From contig CADWAF010000493.1 of the NCBI GenBank assembly GCA_902984215.1, positions 1 to 10,888 of the forward strand: a stretch of DNA of 10,888 bases, given 5' to 3'. This document shows, one piece after another, positions 1 through 7,260 of the stretch; position 1 is the first letter of the stretch, and each line of letters starts with the position of its first letter. Both the position numbers and the translations under genes were made by a program. The DNA is from Willaertia magna. Its lineage: Eukaryota; Heterolobosea; Eutetramitea; Acrasida; Naegleriidae. The notes under the pieces were generated by a model. That model did not search any database and was not told the origin of the DNA. It worked only from the letters and a program-made list of their open reading frames with translations.

Positions 1-2262
1 AAAAGTTTCTATTGGAACAAATATATGGTCAACCTTATTAGGTGAAGATAATATTTCTTTTATAAACTTATAATTATTTGTATAATTATTTTTAATAAAT
101 GCGTTTTTTAAAAACCAATTGTCATACTGAATTAAATCTGTCACATTCTTCTTTAGGGTATCATAATAAAATTGTAAATAACTTAATTCTAAAAACGATT
201 TTAATTCAAAATTGTAATTAGTTATTTTATCATGATATTTTTTAATCTCCTTCAATGATAATTTTGTGGTATTTAATTTTTTATATATATTTTCAACATA
301 ATCTAAATCTTTTTTAACTTCAATAGTAATATTATTTAAAACTTGTTTTGATAAATTTTCATATTGTCTTATAAATTTTGGAATAATTTGGTAATTATAT
401 GAAATGTGATAAAATTCAACTTCAGTAAATATATCTGACATTTTTAAATTATTAATTTGTTCAACTGTCCACCCATCATTTAATAATAATAAATTATTTT
501 TAATAGCCAATGCTAATCCATCTACTTCTGAAGGAGGGGCAACAATATATTCACACTTTTGCCAATTTCTATAAATGAAACTGGAATGTCCCATTACTGG
601 TTCATATTTTTGTAATCTTACTCCACTTTTAAATTTTACAGTAATTGTCTTATTGTAATACTCTTGCGCATTTTGAAATATTCTTAAAACATCTTCATTA
701 CAACAAGTACATCCAACAAAATCATTATTTGAAACTGTCACGTTTGTAATTTTTGGATTAATTGTCATTACTAATAATCTATTTAAAGAATTTACAATGG
801 TATGTGTTGTTGTATTCATTTCAGGAATTTGAAAATAAGTAATGTTTGAAAGCAAAGGCTCTGTCACATTTAAATTGTAATTATTATCTTTCTTATTTAA
901 TTTATAATTTTGTAAATCAATATCATCTAATTGTAAAAATCCAGGTATATCAGTTGTTTGTAAATTGGCATTATTCTGTGATTGTTTAAGGCAAGCATAA
1001 TATCTAATAAATTCTAAATTACAATACTTTTTAAATATAGATGATTTAGGATCCACAATTATTTGATTATATTGCAAAAGCATCATTATATTTTGTAAAG
1101 CTGGAAAATACGATAAACAACTAGCTAATTCGTATTTAAATTTGTTACAATTAATATCTAAACATCTTCCTTTCCCACTTTCCATTAATTTTCCACCGCA
1201 AGTGCAGACATTATTAGGATTTTTACAACCATTATTAATGTCACAAAATGTATCATTATCTAATAATTTAATACATCTATTTTCAACGCAAAGCTCACTA
1301 GCACAATGATAATTTGACTCACAATATTCTCCTTCTTTTAAACTATTTGCAACACATTTCCCTTTAAAACATTCAACGTTTGGAATAAATATTTGACACT
1401 CATCTGTGCTATCACAACTAGATCCAATACTTTTAAAAAAAGAATAATCATAGGGAAAACACCTTTTTCTAAAATCAAAATAATTTTCTTTGCAAAGCCG
1501 TCCAAATTTGCAAACTTCATAAGAAAATCCAACTTGCGTAAAGTCACAAATTTCATTCTCATTAAAATAATAAAATGGTATACAATTACCACTTGCACAA
1601 GAATAATTAATGTAACATAAATTTAAACTATAATTCCTGGTTAATAAATCAGCTGTTGGAGGAATAAATTCCAAATCATTGTAAGATGCGTCACAATTAC
1701 CAAACGGTTCAACTTTCTTTACTGAAACACATTTTCCAGTAATGCAATCTAAAGATCTTTCACAAATTAAATTACTTCCATCCATTTGATTTTGTGGACA
1801 GTCTTGACCTAGCTTTAAAACTGGTTTATTATTTTCATTATTAAATCCAGCGTAATTATTACATTTTCCATTCCAACAAATCCCTTCTAAACAATTTTCA
1901 TTTTCCAAACAATCATCTCCTAACACTCTAGTTTTTGAAAATGTACACTTATTATTTACACAAGAGAAGAAAGTACCGAAAGAAGATATAATACAATCGT
2001 TAGTGTCAAGACAATACTTTCCTTCCTTTTCAATAAAGATATTGTTGTAACTATCACATATTATTGTTTCATTATATTTTACTTTTGAATATCCAAAAGA
2101 ACATGTTACAATATCTTGATATGTGGTGGGTGGCAGTTGTGAAAATTCTAATGGATTTAAAATTGTTGAAAAACATTGATCTTCTTGCTGTTCCTCGGTG
2201 AAAATAAAGAAATAGAAGAAGAAAAGAAAAAAAAACGTAACAGCCTTGCTTGTCGAAATCAT
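1..2262 (-). CDS. Secreted or surface Cys-rich protein (3' end beyond window)
   Basis: A single frame stays open from the ATG at 2262 to the left edge (754 codons, no stop), so the C-terminus is missing. The N-terminus is a clear signal peptide: a Lys at residue 6, an almost purely Phe/Leu/Tyr/Ile core at residues 10-21, then an acidic Glu/Gln stretch. Residues of about 30-375 hold many spaced cysteines in short repeats of the type C-x(n)-G-x-C (for example CLEGICWNGKC, CITGKC, CASGNC, CFKGKC), like disulfide-rich EGF or Dickkopf-N-type modules. The second half is Cys-poor except for a CTCC cluster near residue 517. It is rich in N-x-S/T sequons (NVT, NIT, NTT, NKT, NLS and others), as expected of a glycosylated extracellular protein. 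A membrane anchor, if any, lies beyond the window. No intron is needed. I do not recognise a specific family; a surface adhesion or receptor-like protein is only inference. Confidence 0.82.
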   Translation of the reverse strand, partial: MISTSKAVTFFFLFFFYFFIFTEEQQEDQCFSTILNPLEFSQLPPTTYQDIVTCSFGYSKVKYNETIICDSYNNIFIEKEGKYCLDTNDCIISSFGTFFSCVNNKCTFSKTRVLGDDCLENENCLEGICWNGKCNNYAGFNNENNKPVLKLGQDCPQNQMDGSNLICERSLDCITGKCVSVKKVEPFGNCDASYNDLEFIPPTADLLTRNYSLNLCYINYSCASGNCIPFYYFNENEICDFTQVGFSYEVCKFGRLCKENYFDFRKRCFPYDYSFFKSIGSSCDSTDECQIFIPNVECFKGKCVANSLKEGEYCESNYHCASELCVENRCIKLLDNDTFCDINNGCKNPNNVCTCGGKLMESGKGRCLDINCNKFKYELASCLSYFPALQNIMMLLQYNQIIVDPKSSIFKKYCNLEFIRYYACLKQSQNNANLQTTDIPGFLQLDDIDLQNYKLNKKDNNYNLNVTEPLLSNITYFQIPEMNTTTHTIVNSLNRLLVMTINPKITNVTVSNNDFVGCTCCNEDVLRIFQNAQEYYNKTITVKFKSGVRLQKYEPVMGHSSFIYRNWQKCEYIVAPPSEVDGLALAIKNNLLLLNDGWTVEQINNLKMSDIFTEVEFYHISYNYQIIPKFIRQYENLSKQVLNNITIEVKKDLDYVENIYKKLNTTKLSLKEIKKYHDKITNYNFELKSFLELSYLQFYYDTLKKNVTDLIQYDNWFLKNAFIKNNYTNNYKFIKEILSSPNKVDHIFVPIETF

Positions 2263-2347
2263 TCAATTTTTTCTATCTGACGTTAAATAAAGTAGAAGAA
2301 AACAATAAAACATTCTACAATACATACTTTTGACACCGTTCAAAAAT
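2263..2347. promoter_or_regulatory. Short divergent intergenic promoter region
   Basis: Only 85 bp separate the start codons of the Cys-rich gene (minus) and the GNAT gene (plus). Both promoters and both 5' leaders must fit here or overlap the neighbouring genes. The stretch is A-rich on the plus strand with no clear TATA box. Shared control of the two genes is possible but not shown by the sequence. Confidence 0.4.
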
Positions 2348-2812
2348 ATGGAAGAAAATAAACTATACACTCTTAGAGAAAGTAAAGTAACAGAAAAACC
2401 AAGAATTATAGAAATTTGGGAAGCTTCAGTAAGAGCAACACATCATTTTCTATCTGAAGATGATATTCTAAAGATTAAATTACAAGTTATTAATTATGTC
2501 AATAATAAAAGTTCTTTCACATTAATTCTTGACAATAAAAAAGGAATGATTTGTGGTTTTATGGGAATGACTGAAAATAAAATAGATTCATTATTTATTG
2601 ATCCATCTTCATTTAGAAAAGGTTTTGGAAAAATGTTTATTCAATACGCTTTAACATTATATTCACAACTTTATGTTGATGTGAATGAACACAATACCGA
2701 AGCGTTAGCTTTTTATGAAAAGATGGGATTTTATGTTTTTAATCGTTCTGAGTTGGATGATGAAGGAAGACCATTTCCTATTCTTAAGATGGTGATGACA
2801 AAAGGAAAATGA
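2348..2812 (+). CDS. GNAT-family N-acetyltransferase, YjaB-like
   Basis: A 154-residue single-domain acetyl-CoA-dependent acetyltransferase of the GNAT fold; the acceptor is unknown. The N-terminal helix region carries IWEASVRATHHFLSEDD (residues 23-39), a signature I know from bacterial YjaB-type acetyltransferases. Motif A is the strand LFIDPSS followed by the acetyl-CoA pyrophosphate loop FRKGFGK (residues 89-95). Motif B is DVNEHNTEALAFYEKMGF (residues 111-128), followed by RSELDDEGRPFP and a final beta strand. The length is normal for the family. The usual R/Q opening the R/Q-x-x-G-x-G/A loop is Phe89 here, which may slightly alter CoA binding. I chose the ATG at 2348. The frame is open from a TTG at 2330, but TTG is not expected as a eukaryotic start. 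There are no introns. The close match to a bacterial subfamily makes lateral transfer plausible but unproven. Confidence 0.88.
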   Translation: MEENKLYTLRESKVTEKPRIIEIWEASVRATHHFLSEDDILKIKLQVINYVNNKSSFTLILDNKKGMICGFMGMTENKIDSLFIDPSSFRKGFGKMFIQYALTLYSQLYVDVNEHNTEALAFYEKMGFYVFNRSELDDEGRPFPILKMVMTKGK

Positions 2813-3011
2813 AAATGCAGATTTTGTTGTCAAACGTTTTAATTGGAATTTAATTTATGGAATAATAATTTTATTATTATTAGAAAACTGCTCGAAAAGC
2901 AATAATTTATCAAAGATTATTACAAAATTGTTTATCAAAATCATTTACAAAATTATTTTAATTTTTAAAGTCAACCTCTACATAGAACCCATTAGAAATT
3001 GAGATTATGAA
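2813..3011. other. AT-rich intergenic spacer, 199 bp
   Basis: This lies between the GNAT stop and the first candidate ATG of the phosphotransferase gene. It includes a simple inverted repeat around 2861-2883 (AATAATAA, then a short T tract, then TTATTATT). That could form a hairpin but is unremarkable in such AT-rich DNA. It presumably holds the 3' end of one gene and the promoter of the next. I see no open reading frame worth naming. Confidence 0.4.
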
Positions 3012-3078
3012 ATGTTACGTTATTTTCAAAATTCCTCAAACTCAAAGTGTACTTCAATATCACTTCAATTTGATGTAG
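3007..3078 (+). other. Possible upstream ORF overlapping the phosphotransferase start
   Basis: An ATG at 3007 lies two bases upstream of, and in a different frame from, the ATG at 3012. It opens a 23-codon frame ending at TAG 3076-3078. If transcripts begin upstream of it, scanning ribosomes would meet this ATG first. They could then reinitiate at the in-frame ATG at 3114, which has the better A-rich context. This is a prediction only. Confidence 0.3.
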
Positions 3079-4499
3079 AAGAAAGTAGGCTTTGTACTTT
3101 TCAACAACAAAAAATGTCTTCTCCTTCAAACAGCGGCGGTATCGTTACTAGCAACAATATAATGTTATTTCATCACCCAACGTTTACTGAACAAGAAATT
3201 GATATTCGTGACGCAATCCAACAGTTTGAACAAAATGCCACTCAAATGTTGACAACCATTTTATCACCGCTCAATTTGGAATATATTTCACATAGAAGGT
3301 TTTCTGAAAGTGAAGGTACTATTAATCCAATTTATTTTATAGTTGTTAAGAACAAAGATAATGGTGGGTTACAAGATGTGGTTTTTAAATTAATGAATAC
3401 ACATCAATATTTTAAATGTTTAAAAACTAACAATTCAATTCATTTTATGACTTTAATTGACCATTACAATGGAAAGAATAGTGATAATAAAATTCCAGTT
3501 CCTAAAATCTATAGCTATTCTTGTGACGTGAAAACGTCACCTATTGGATTAGAATATATTTTAATGGAAAGAGTGAAAGGCCAGCCACTGTCAAACGTCT
3601 GGGATAAATTAAATAGAAATGAAAAGGAAAGTATTGTAGAACAAATACTTAAAACATCTTTAACTTTAAGAACCGTAAAAACTGAAACGAATAATAACTA
3701 TAAGATTGGTTCTCTTTGTGATTTAAACTTGAAAGTAGATGAAAACAATAGCGGTTTAGATTTAGGTCCCGTTTTAGGGGATTTTGCACCGCTTGGTCCT
3801 TTCAAAAATTTAACGGACATGTTTTTATCTCACGCAAAGTTTACAATACAAATATTAAATGATAAGAAAGAACAAGAATTGTATTTTTATTACAAAAGAT
3901 TTGCAGATAAATTTACAGTTCCATTACAACAATTAATTTCCATTATTGAAAAGGATTACAATGAAAATATTATCACGAATTATGGGTTAACCCACGGTGA
4001 TTTAAATGATTCAAATATTATTGTAAACTGGAATGAAGAAAATCATACAATTGAGTTGACTGGAATTTTAGATTGGGATAATTCATCCTTTACAACAATT
4101 ACAAAAGAAATTGATTGGTACCTTTATTATTTAAATAAATTAAATAAAGATGAAAATGACGAAGAAAATGAGGAAGAAAATGAAGAAAATAAATTAACAT
4201 TTTTACAAACAATTAATAAAGAGTATGAACAATGTGAACAAATAATTAAACCACTATTTGAAAAATTAAAATTACAAAACTTTCCAACTAGAGAAGATTA
4301 TTTAAATGAAAGAAAATTAATGGATATTTTATATTATTTACCACAATTATATTTCTTCCAAACGAGTTGGTTTCATAATAGTATGAATGAATTAAAAGAA
4401 CAATTTAATATCGAAAAGGATTATTTAGTTGATGCTTATAATACTGAAAGTACTTTACCAGAATTATTGAAAGAGTATTTTAATATCGATATGAATTAA
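3012..4499 (+). CDS. APH/choline-kinase-like phosphotransferase
   Basis: This is a 495-residue protein kinase-like small-molecule phosphotransferase (the fold of aminoglycoside phosphotransferases, choline kinases and ACAD10-like proteins). The N-lobe has DVVFKLM, where Lys126 is the likely ATP-binding lysine, and a hinge-like YILMERVKGQPL. The catalytic loop is THGDLNDSNIIV, with Asp330 as the putative catalytic base and Asn335 as a metal ligand. The metal-binding motif is GILDWDNSSF, with Asp354 in the position of the kinase DFG aspartate. All key residues are present, so an active enzyme is likely; the substrate cannot be told. An acidic low-complexity insert, rich in Glu/Asn/Asp, lies at about residues 378-394. 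The true start may be Met35 at 3114. Its context, AAAAA-ATG-TC, matches the starts of the RCC1 genes at 8614 and 9825, and the first 34 residues look non-domain. No intron is evident. It lies 97 bp upstream of the RCC1-Rho gene. Confidence 0.85.
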   Translation: MLRYFQNSSNSKCTSISLQFDVEESRLCTFQQQKMSSPSNSGGIVTSNNIMLFHHPTFTEQEIDIRDAIQQFEQNATQMLTTILSPLNLEYISHRRFSESEGTINPIYFIVVKNKDNGGLQDVVFKLMNTHQYFKCLKTNNSIHFMTLIDHYNGKNSDNKIPVPKIYSYSCDVKTSPIGLEYILMERVKGQPLSNVWDKLNRNEKESIVEQILKTSLTLRTVKTETNNNYKIGSLCDLNLKVDENNSGLDLGPVLGDFAPLGPFKNLTDMFLSHAKFTIQILNDKKEQELYFYYKRFADKFTVPLQQLISIIEKDYNENIITNYGLTHGDLNDSNIIVNWNEENHTIELTGILDWDNSSFTTITKEIDWYLYYLNKLNKDENDEENEEENEENKLTFLQTINKEYEQCEQIIKPLFEKLKLQNFPTREDYLNERKLMDILYYLPQLYFFQTSWFHNSMNELKEQFNIEKDYLVDAYNTESTLPELLKEYFNIDMN

Positions 4500-4512
4500 T
4501 CCAACAACGAGT

Positions 4513-4518
4513 AATAAA
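4513..4518 (+). terminator. AATAAA polyadenylation-type hexamer
   Basis: AATAAA sits 14 nt after the phosphotransferase stop codon. This would fit a very short 3' UTR before the RCC1-Rho gene, which starts at 4597. In such AT-rich DNA the hexamer also occurs by chance. Confidence 0.35.
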
Positions 4519-4596
4519 ACAATTTTTCTTAGTGTTGGCTGCGTGATCCATTGTAAAATTAAAAAAATTAAAAAAAAAAATAGTGGTTTCGAGGAT

Positions 4597-6622
4597 ATGG
4601 AAATCTTTAGAGTGAGAACTACTCGTAACAGAAAAAAGAAAGAAGAAAACATTTTGCAAAAAGTAACATTTATTGAATCAACCATTAAATTTATAAAAAA
4701 TTGTTTTAAATCAATTCTTATTGTAACAACAAGTAATGAAATTTATTTAAGTCGTGAACAATTTAATATATATACATTAGGAATTCAAACGAATGTAAAA
4801 ATTAATCCGTTTAAAAAAATTGCAGATTCCTATCAATATGGAAATATTGTAAAATTTGAAATTTGTTATTCATTTATTGTTTTTATAAATGATAATAATG
4901 AAATTTTTAAAATTGACATTCCAGCACCAATTGAACAAAATATTGATATTAAAATTACAAAATTAGAAAAACCATTTAAAGAAAATATTAAAATTATTCG
5001 TGGTGGAAGTGGGTTCTTTATTTTAGTTACAGAATTAAATTCTATTTATGGTTATGGTAACAATAAAAAAGGGTTATTAGGATCTGGTGTTAAATATCGC
5101 GACATTACAAAAATGGATGTTGACGTTAAATATATTAAAGATTTACAATGTGGATTGTATTACTCTGTGATTTTAAATGAGAATGGTGAAATCTATGCGA
5201 GCGGTGACAATATTTACGGTCAATTGGGTCTGTCAATTTCTGAACATGAAAACTTATTAGCATTTACAAAAATTAATTTACCTTTTAAGGTTTTAAAAAT
5301 ATTTTGCATTAAAGATTCTACGTTTTTAATTAATCAAAACAATGAATTATATGCAAGTGGTTCTAATTTTAACGGTGAATTAGGATTGGGAGATTTACAA
5401 AATAGAGATATTTTTACAAAAGTAAATTTATCTAATAATTACAATATAGAAAGTGTAATTTTTACAAATAATTATTTTTCAATGTTGAAAACGACAGATG
5501 GCAAGCTATTGGTAAGCGGAAGAAACGATTTCGAAATGTTAGGTATTTCTTTAGATAAATGTAAGATTGAAAAGAGAATTGGTTTTGGACATTGTTATTA
5601 TTTGGACAGATTTATAGAATTAAATTATTTTACAGTTAAAAAAAAGTATTTTGATGTGTTGACATTTGATATTGATTTATTTATTATTACTAGTGATCAT
5701 TGTTTTAATTGTTTAGAAAATTTAATAGATAAAGAACTTTTACTTAAAAATCAAACAGCACTCTTAACAAAAGTGAACGACGCAATTGACTTTTATAAAT
5801 TAAGAAAAAAGAGAATAATTGACGAATGCACTAAACTTGTAATTGTTGGAAATAAAAATGTTGGAAAAGTAAGTTAAACAGTTTTATTAATAAAAAAACA
5901 AATAACGAGGATAGTCCTCATTAATGTACGTTCTATGTGGATATGGTAATAATATCGAAGGTAACGAATGTTCAAAATGTGTTGATAACACATGTAATGT
6001 TAATGTGTTTAATTTTAAAAGTAAAGATTATAGTTTAAGTGTTTGGAATACGTAAGTTTTAGTTAACGTGACCATTTTTTCTTATTGAGGGAGAAGTAAT
6101 GGACATGAAGTAAGTTGTTAAATATTGAAACATCTTTAAAATATTATTATTAAGGAGTATGATAGATTAAGACCATTATCTTATCCAGGAACAGATATCT
6201 TTTTATTGTGTTATTCAGTTGTGGGTTGGAATAGTTTTGAGAGTATTTCAGAGTAAGTACTTTAAAGTCATCTAGATTAGTGAAAACTTAACACTGAATT
6301 TAGTTGGGTAAATGAATTAAGATATCACTGTCCAGATACACCAATAGTTTTATGTTGTACTAAAGTTGATTTAAGGGATGATAAAGAAAGAAGTATACTT
6401 AAATTAAGTGAAAAGGGAAAAGATCCTATAAGTAAGGAAGAAGGAGAGGAAAAAGCAAAAGAGATTGGGGCAATAGCTTACGTTGAAATATCTTCAAAGG
6501 GTGGAACGGGGTTTGGTGATTTAACAAAATTTCTGACATTATTGTCATATGTTGTGAGATTACAACAATTTAAAGAAGAAAATCAATTGGAAAAGACTGA
6601 AAAGAAATGTTTAATTCAATAA
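4597..6622 (+). CDS. RCC1 propeller-Rho GTPase fusion protein, five exons
   Basis: The model joins exons 4597-5868, 5915-6051, 6097-6109, 6155-6252 and 6304-6622, giving 612 residues with all junctions in frame. Residues 1-410 form an RCC1-like propeller with blade motifs near 150 ([10 protein letters not shown]), 199 ([14 protein letters not shown]), 251 ([16 protein letters not shown]) and 303 (LLVSGRND). Residues 413-612 are a full Rho-type GTPase: P-loop GNKNVGKSS (418-426), switch [20 protein letters not shown] (468 onward), TKVD (526-529), a charged Rho insert, an SSK motif near 570 and C-terminal KKCLIQ, a CaaX box at Cys609. Relative to Rac, Lys replaces Gly12, Asn replaces Asp57, Asn replaces Ala59 and His replaces Gln61, which predicts abnormal GTP handling. 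Switch I is Cys-rich and divergent. RCC1 itself is the exchange factor for Ran, so action in cis on the Rho domain is an attractive but untested idea. The start is the first ATG of the frame; upstream there is only a GTG at 4543. The protein is likely lipidated and membrane-attached. Confidence 0.85.
5869..5914 (+). other. Intron 1 of RCC1-Rho gene (46 nt)
   Basis: The donor is GTAAGT and the acceptor GATAG. It is a phase 0 intron placed directly after the P-loop Gly-Lys. Reading through it gives a stop at 5875. Removing it restores GNKNVGK-SSLM, the expected start of the first GTPase helix. Confidence 0.85.
6052..6096 (+). other. Intron 2 of RCC1-Rho gene (45 nt)
   Basis: The donor is GTAAGT and the acceptor GAGAAG. 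It splits the Thr codon of the switch II motif (phase 2). The nearer AG at 6088 would lead straight into a stop, so the AG at 6096 is preferred. It gives W-N-T-N-G-H-E, which aligns with Rac W-D-T-A-G-Q-E. Confidence 0.75.
6110..6154 (+). other. Intron 3 of RCC1-Rho gene (45 nt)
   Basis: The donor is GTAAGT and the acceptor ATTAAG. It is phase 0 and lies between the Glu that ends the 13-nt exon and the E-Y-D-R-L-R-P sequence, which is nearly identical to Rac and Rho proteins. Confidence 0.82.
6253..6303 (+). other. Intron 4 of RCC1-Rho gene (51 nt)
   Basis: The donor is GTAAGT and the acceptor ATTTAG (phase 2). Removal joins SFESIS to a split Asp codon and [13 protein letters not shown], matching the Rac region around KWYPEVRHHCPNTP. 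It contains a branch-like CTTAACAC segment. Confidence 0.82.
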
Positions 6623-6623
6623 A
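6618..6623 (+). terminator. AATAAA hexamer overlapping the RCC1-Rho stop codon
   Basis: The TAA stop at 6620-6622 lies inside AATAAA. If used as a polyadenylation signal, the 3' UTR would be very short. Confidence 0.35.
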
Positions 6624-6930
6624 CAAAATTTTAGCAACAACACCTTTTATTTACTTTTACAAGGTAGTTGAAGATGATTTTGACAAAAGGGTTGAGTATA
6701 AAATAATTTAAAAGTATATAATTTAAGGGATAATAATTTTCAATTAACATTATTACTAAAAATTTGTGAAAAATTGGAAAATGTTTCATTTGTAAAACCA
6801 ACAAGTCTATAAATAAAGAAATTAGGTTTAGGTGTTGATACAAAGAGGTTTTGGACTTGTTTTAACTGAAACTTGAGGTTGAATAAATGATTTTGATGGC
6901 TTCGGTACAACAACCTTTACTTGAAATTGT
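6623..6930. other. Spacer without an intact gene
   Basis: The DNA is AT-rich and no frame is convincing as a whole gene. Short coding-like pieces occur on the plus strand (near 6660-6710, with a KVVEDDFDKRVEYK-like reading, and near 6760-6810, with KICEKLENVSFVKPTSL), broken by stops. The longest minus-strand frame here is a hydrophobic, composition-driven reading. This may be decayed coding sequence, but I cannot support a gene. Confidence 0.4.
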
Positions 6931-7260
6931 TTATTTTTTGTTGTTTAGCAACATTTTAAAGGCTTCCTTTGCAAGTTCCTTATTTTCAGTATTATCTATT
7001 AATTTCTCTGCAATTCCATTCCAGTTCTTTTCAATGCACAAATATAAAACTTTTCTTTCGTTTACTTCGTCAAGCTTATAGTATTTTAAAATCTTGTTTA
7101 AGGTGTCTATATCTGTCTACCTTCTAAAACAAATTTCTTGTCACTATTAATGTATAATCTCTTAACAATGAATTTACCAATATTGTAAACTGAAATGAAT
7201 TCAATTTTGTGAGGCAACTACACTTAATTGATATTGAACTTTTGTTGTAAATTGATACAG
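6931..7260 (-). pseudogene. Coding-like remnant in shifting frames, family unknown
   Basis: Reading leftward on the minus strand, three protein-like segments follow one another in different frames. About 7260-7204 reads LYQFTTKVQYQLSVVASQN. About 7202-7110 reads EFISVYNIGKF through KKFVLEGRQI. About 7107-6931 reads DTLNKILKYYKLDE through AKEAFKMLLNNKK and ends in TAA. The outer two segments share a frame; the middle one is shifted. Codon choice in all three resembles the real genes here. Two explanations fit: a gene broken by small insertions or deletions, or a gene with very short introns that I have placed wrongly (one 34-nt GT-AG candidate could join the first two segments). Upstream, 7412-7290 also has a coding-like minus frame. 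I do not recognise the family. Confidence 0.4.

Noticed and set aside
1338..1620. Open frames on both strands (75-86 codons) inside the Cys-rich gene
   Set aside because: They are other-frame readings of the long minus-strand gene, which is open over the whole interval with regular Cys spacing.
2072..2266. Minus-strand frame starting at a TTG
   Set aside because: A non-ATG start and a different frame from the signal-peptide ORF that begins at the ATG at 2262; it overlaps that gene entirely.
2861..2883. AATAATAA/TTATTATT inverted repeat as a terminator or mobile-element end
   Set aside because: Simple AT sequence expected by chance at this composition; no target-site duplication or partner repeat.
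4543..4596. N-terminal extension of the RCC1-Rho protein from a GTG
   Set aside because: GTG is not expected as a start in a eukaryote, and the extra residues come from a poly-A tract; the first ATG of the frame is at 4597.
4464..4685. Minus-strand hydrophobic 73-codon frame opposite the RCC1-Rho start
   Set aside because: Its Phe/Leu-rich content comes from the poly-A and Lys-rich codons of the other strand, and it overlaps two well-supported plus-strand genes.
5869..5877. RCC1 protein ending at TAA 5875-5877 as a stand-alone gene
   Set aside because: The frame stops just after P-loop Gly-Lys, at a GTAAGT donor, and the following exons rebuild a full Rho domain, so the stop is intronic.
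6631..6843. Minus-strand 70-codon hydrophobic frame ending in Cys residues
   Set aside because: Composition-driven; no start context, motif or domain, and the opposite strand reads equally well in pieces.
6887..7081. Plus-strand 64-codon frame rich in Phe/Ser
   Set aside because: It is the antisense of the better coding-like minus-strand segment ending in LLNNKK.
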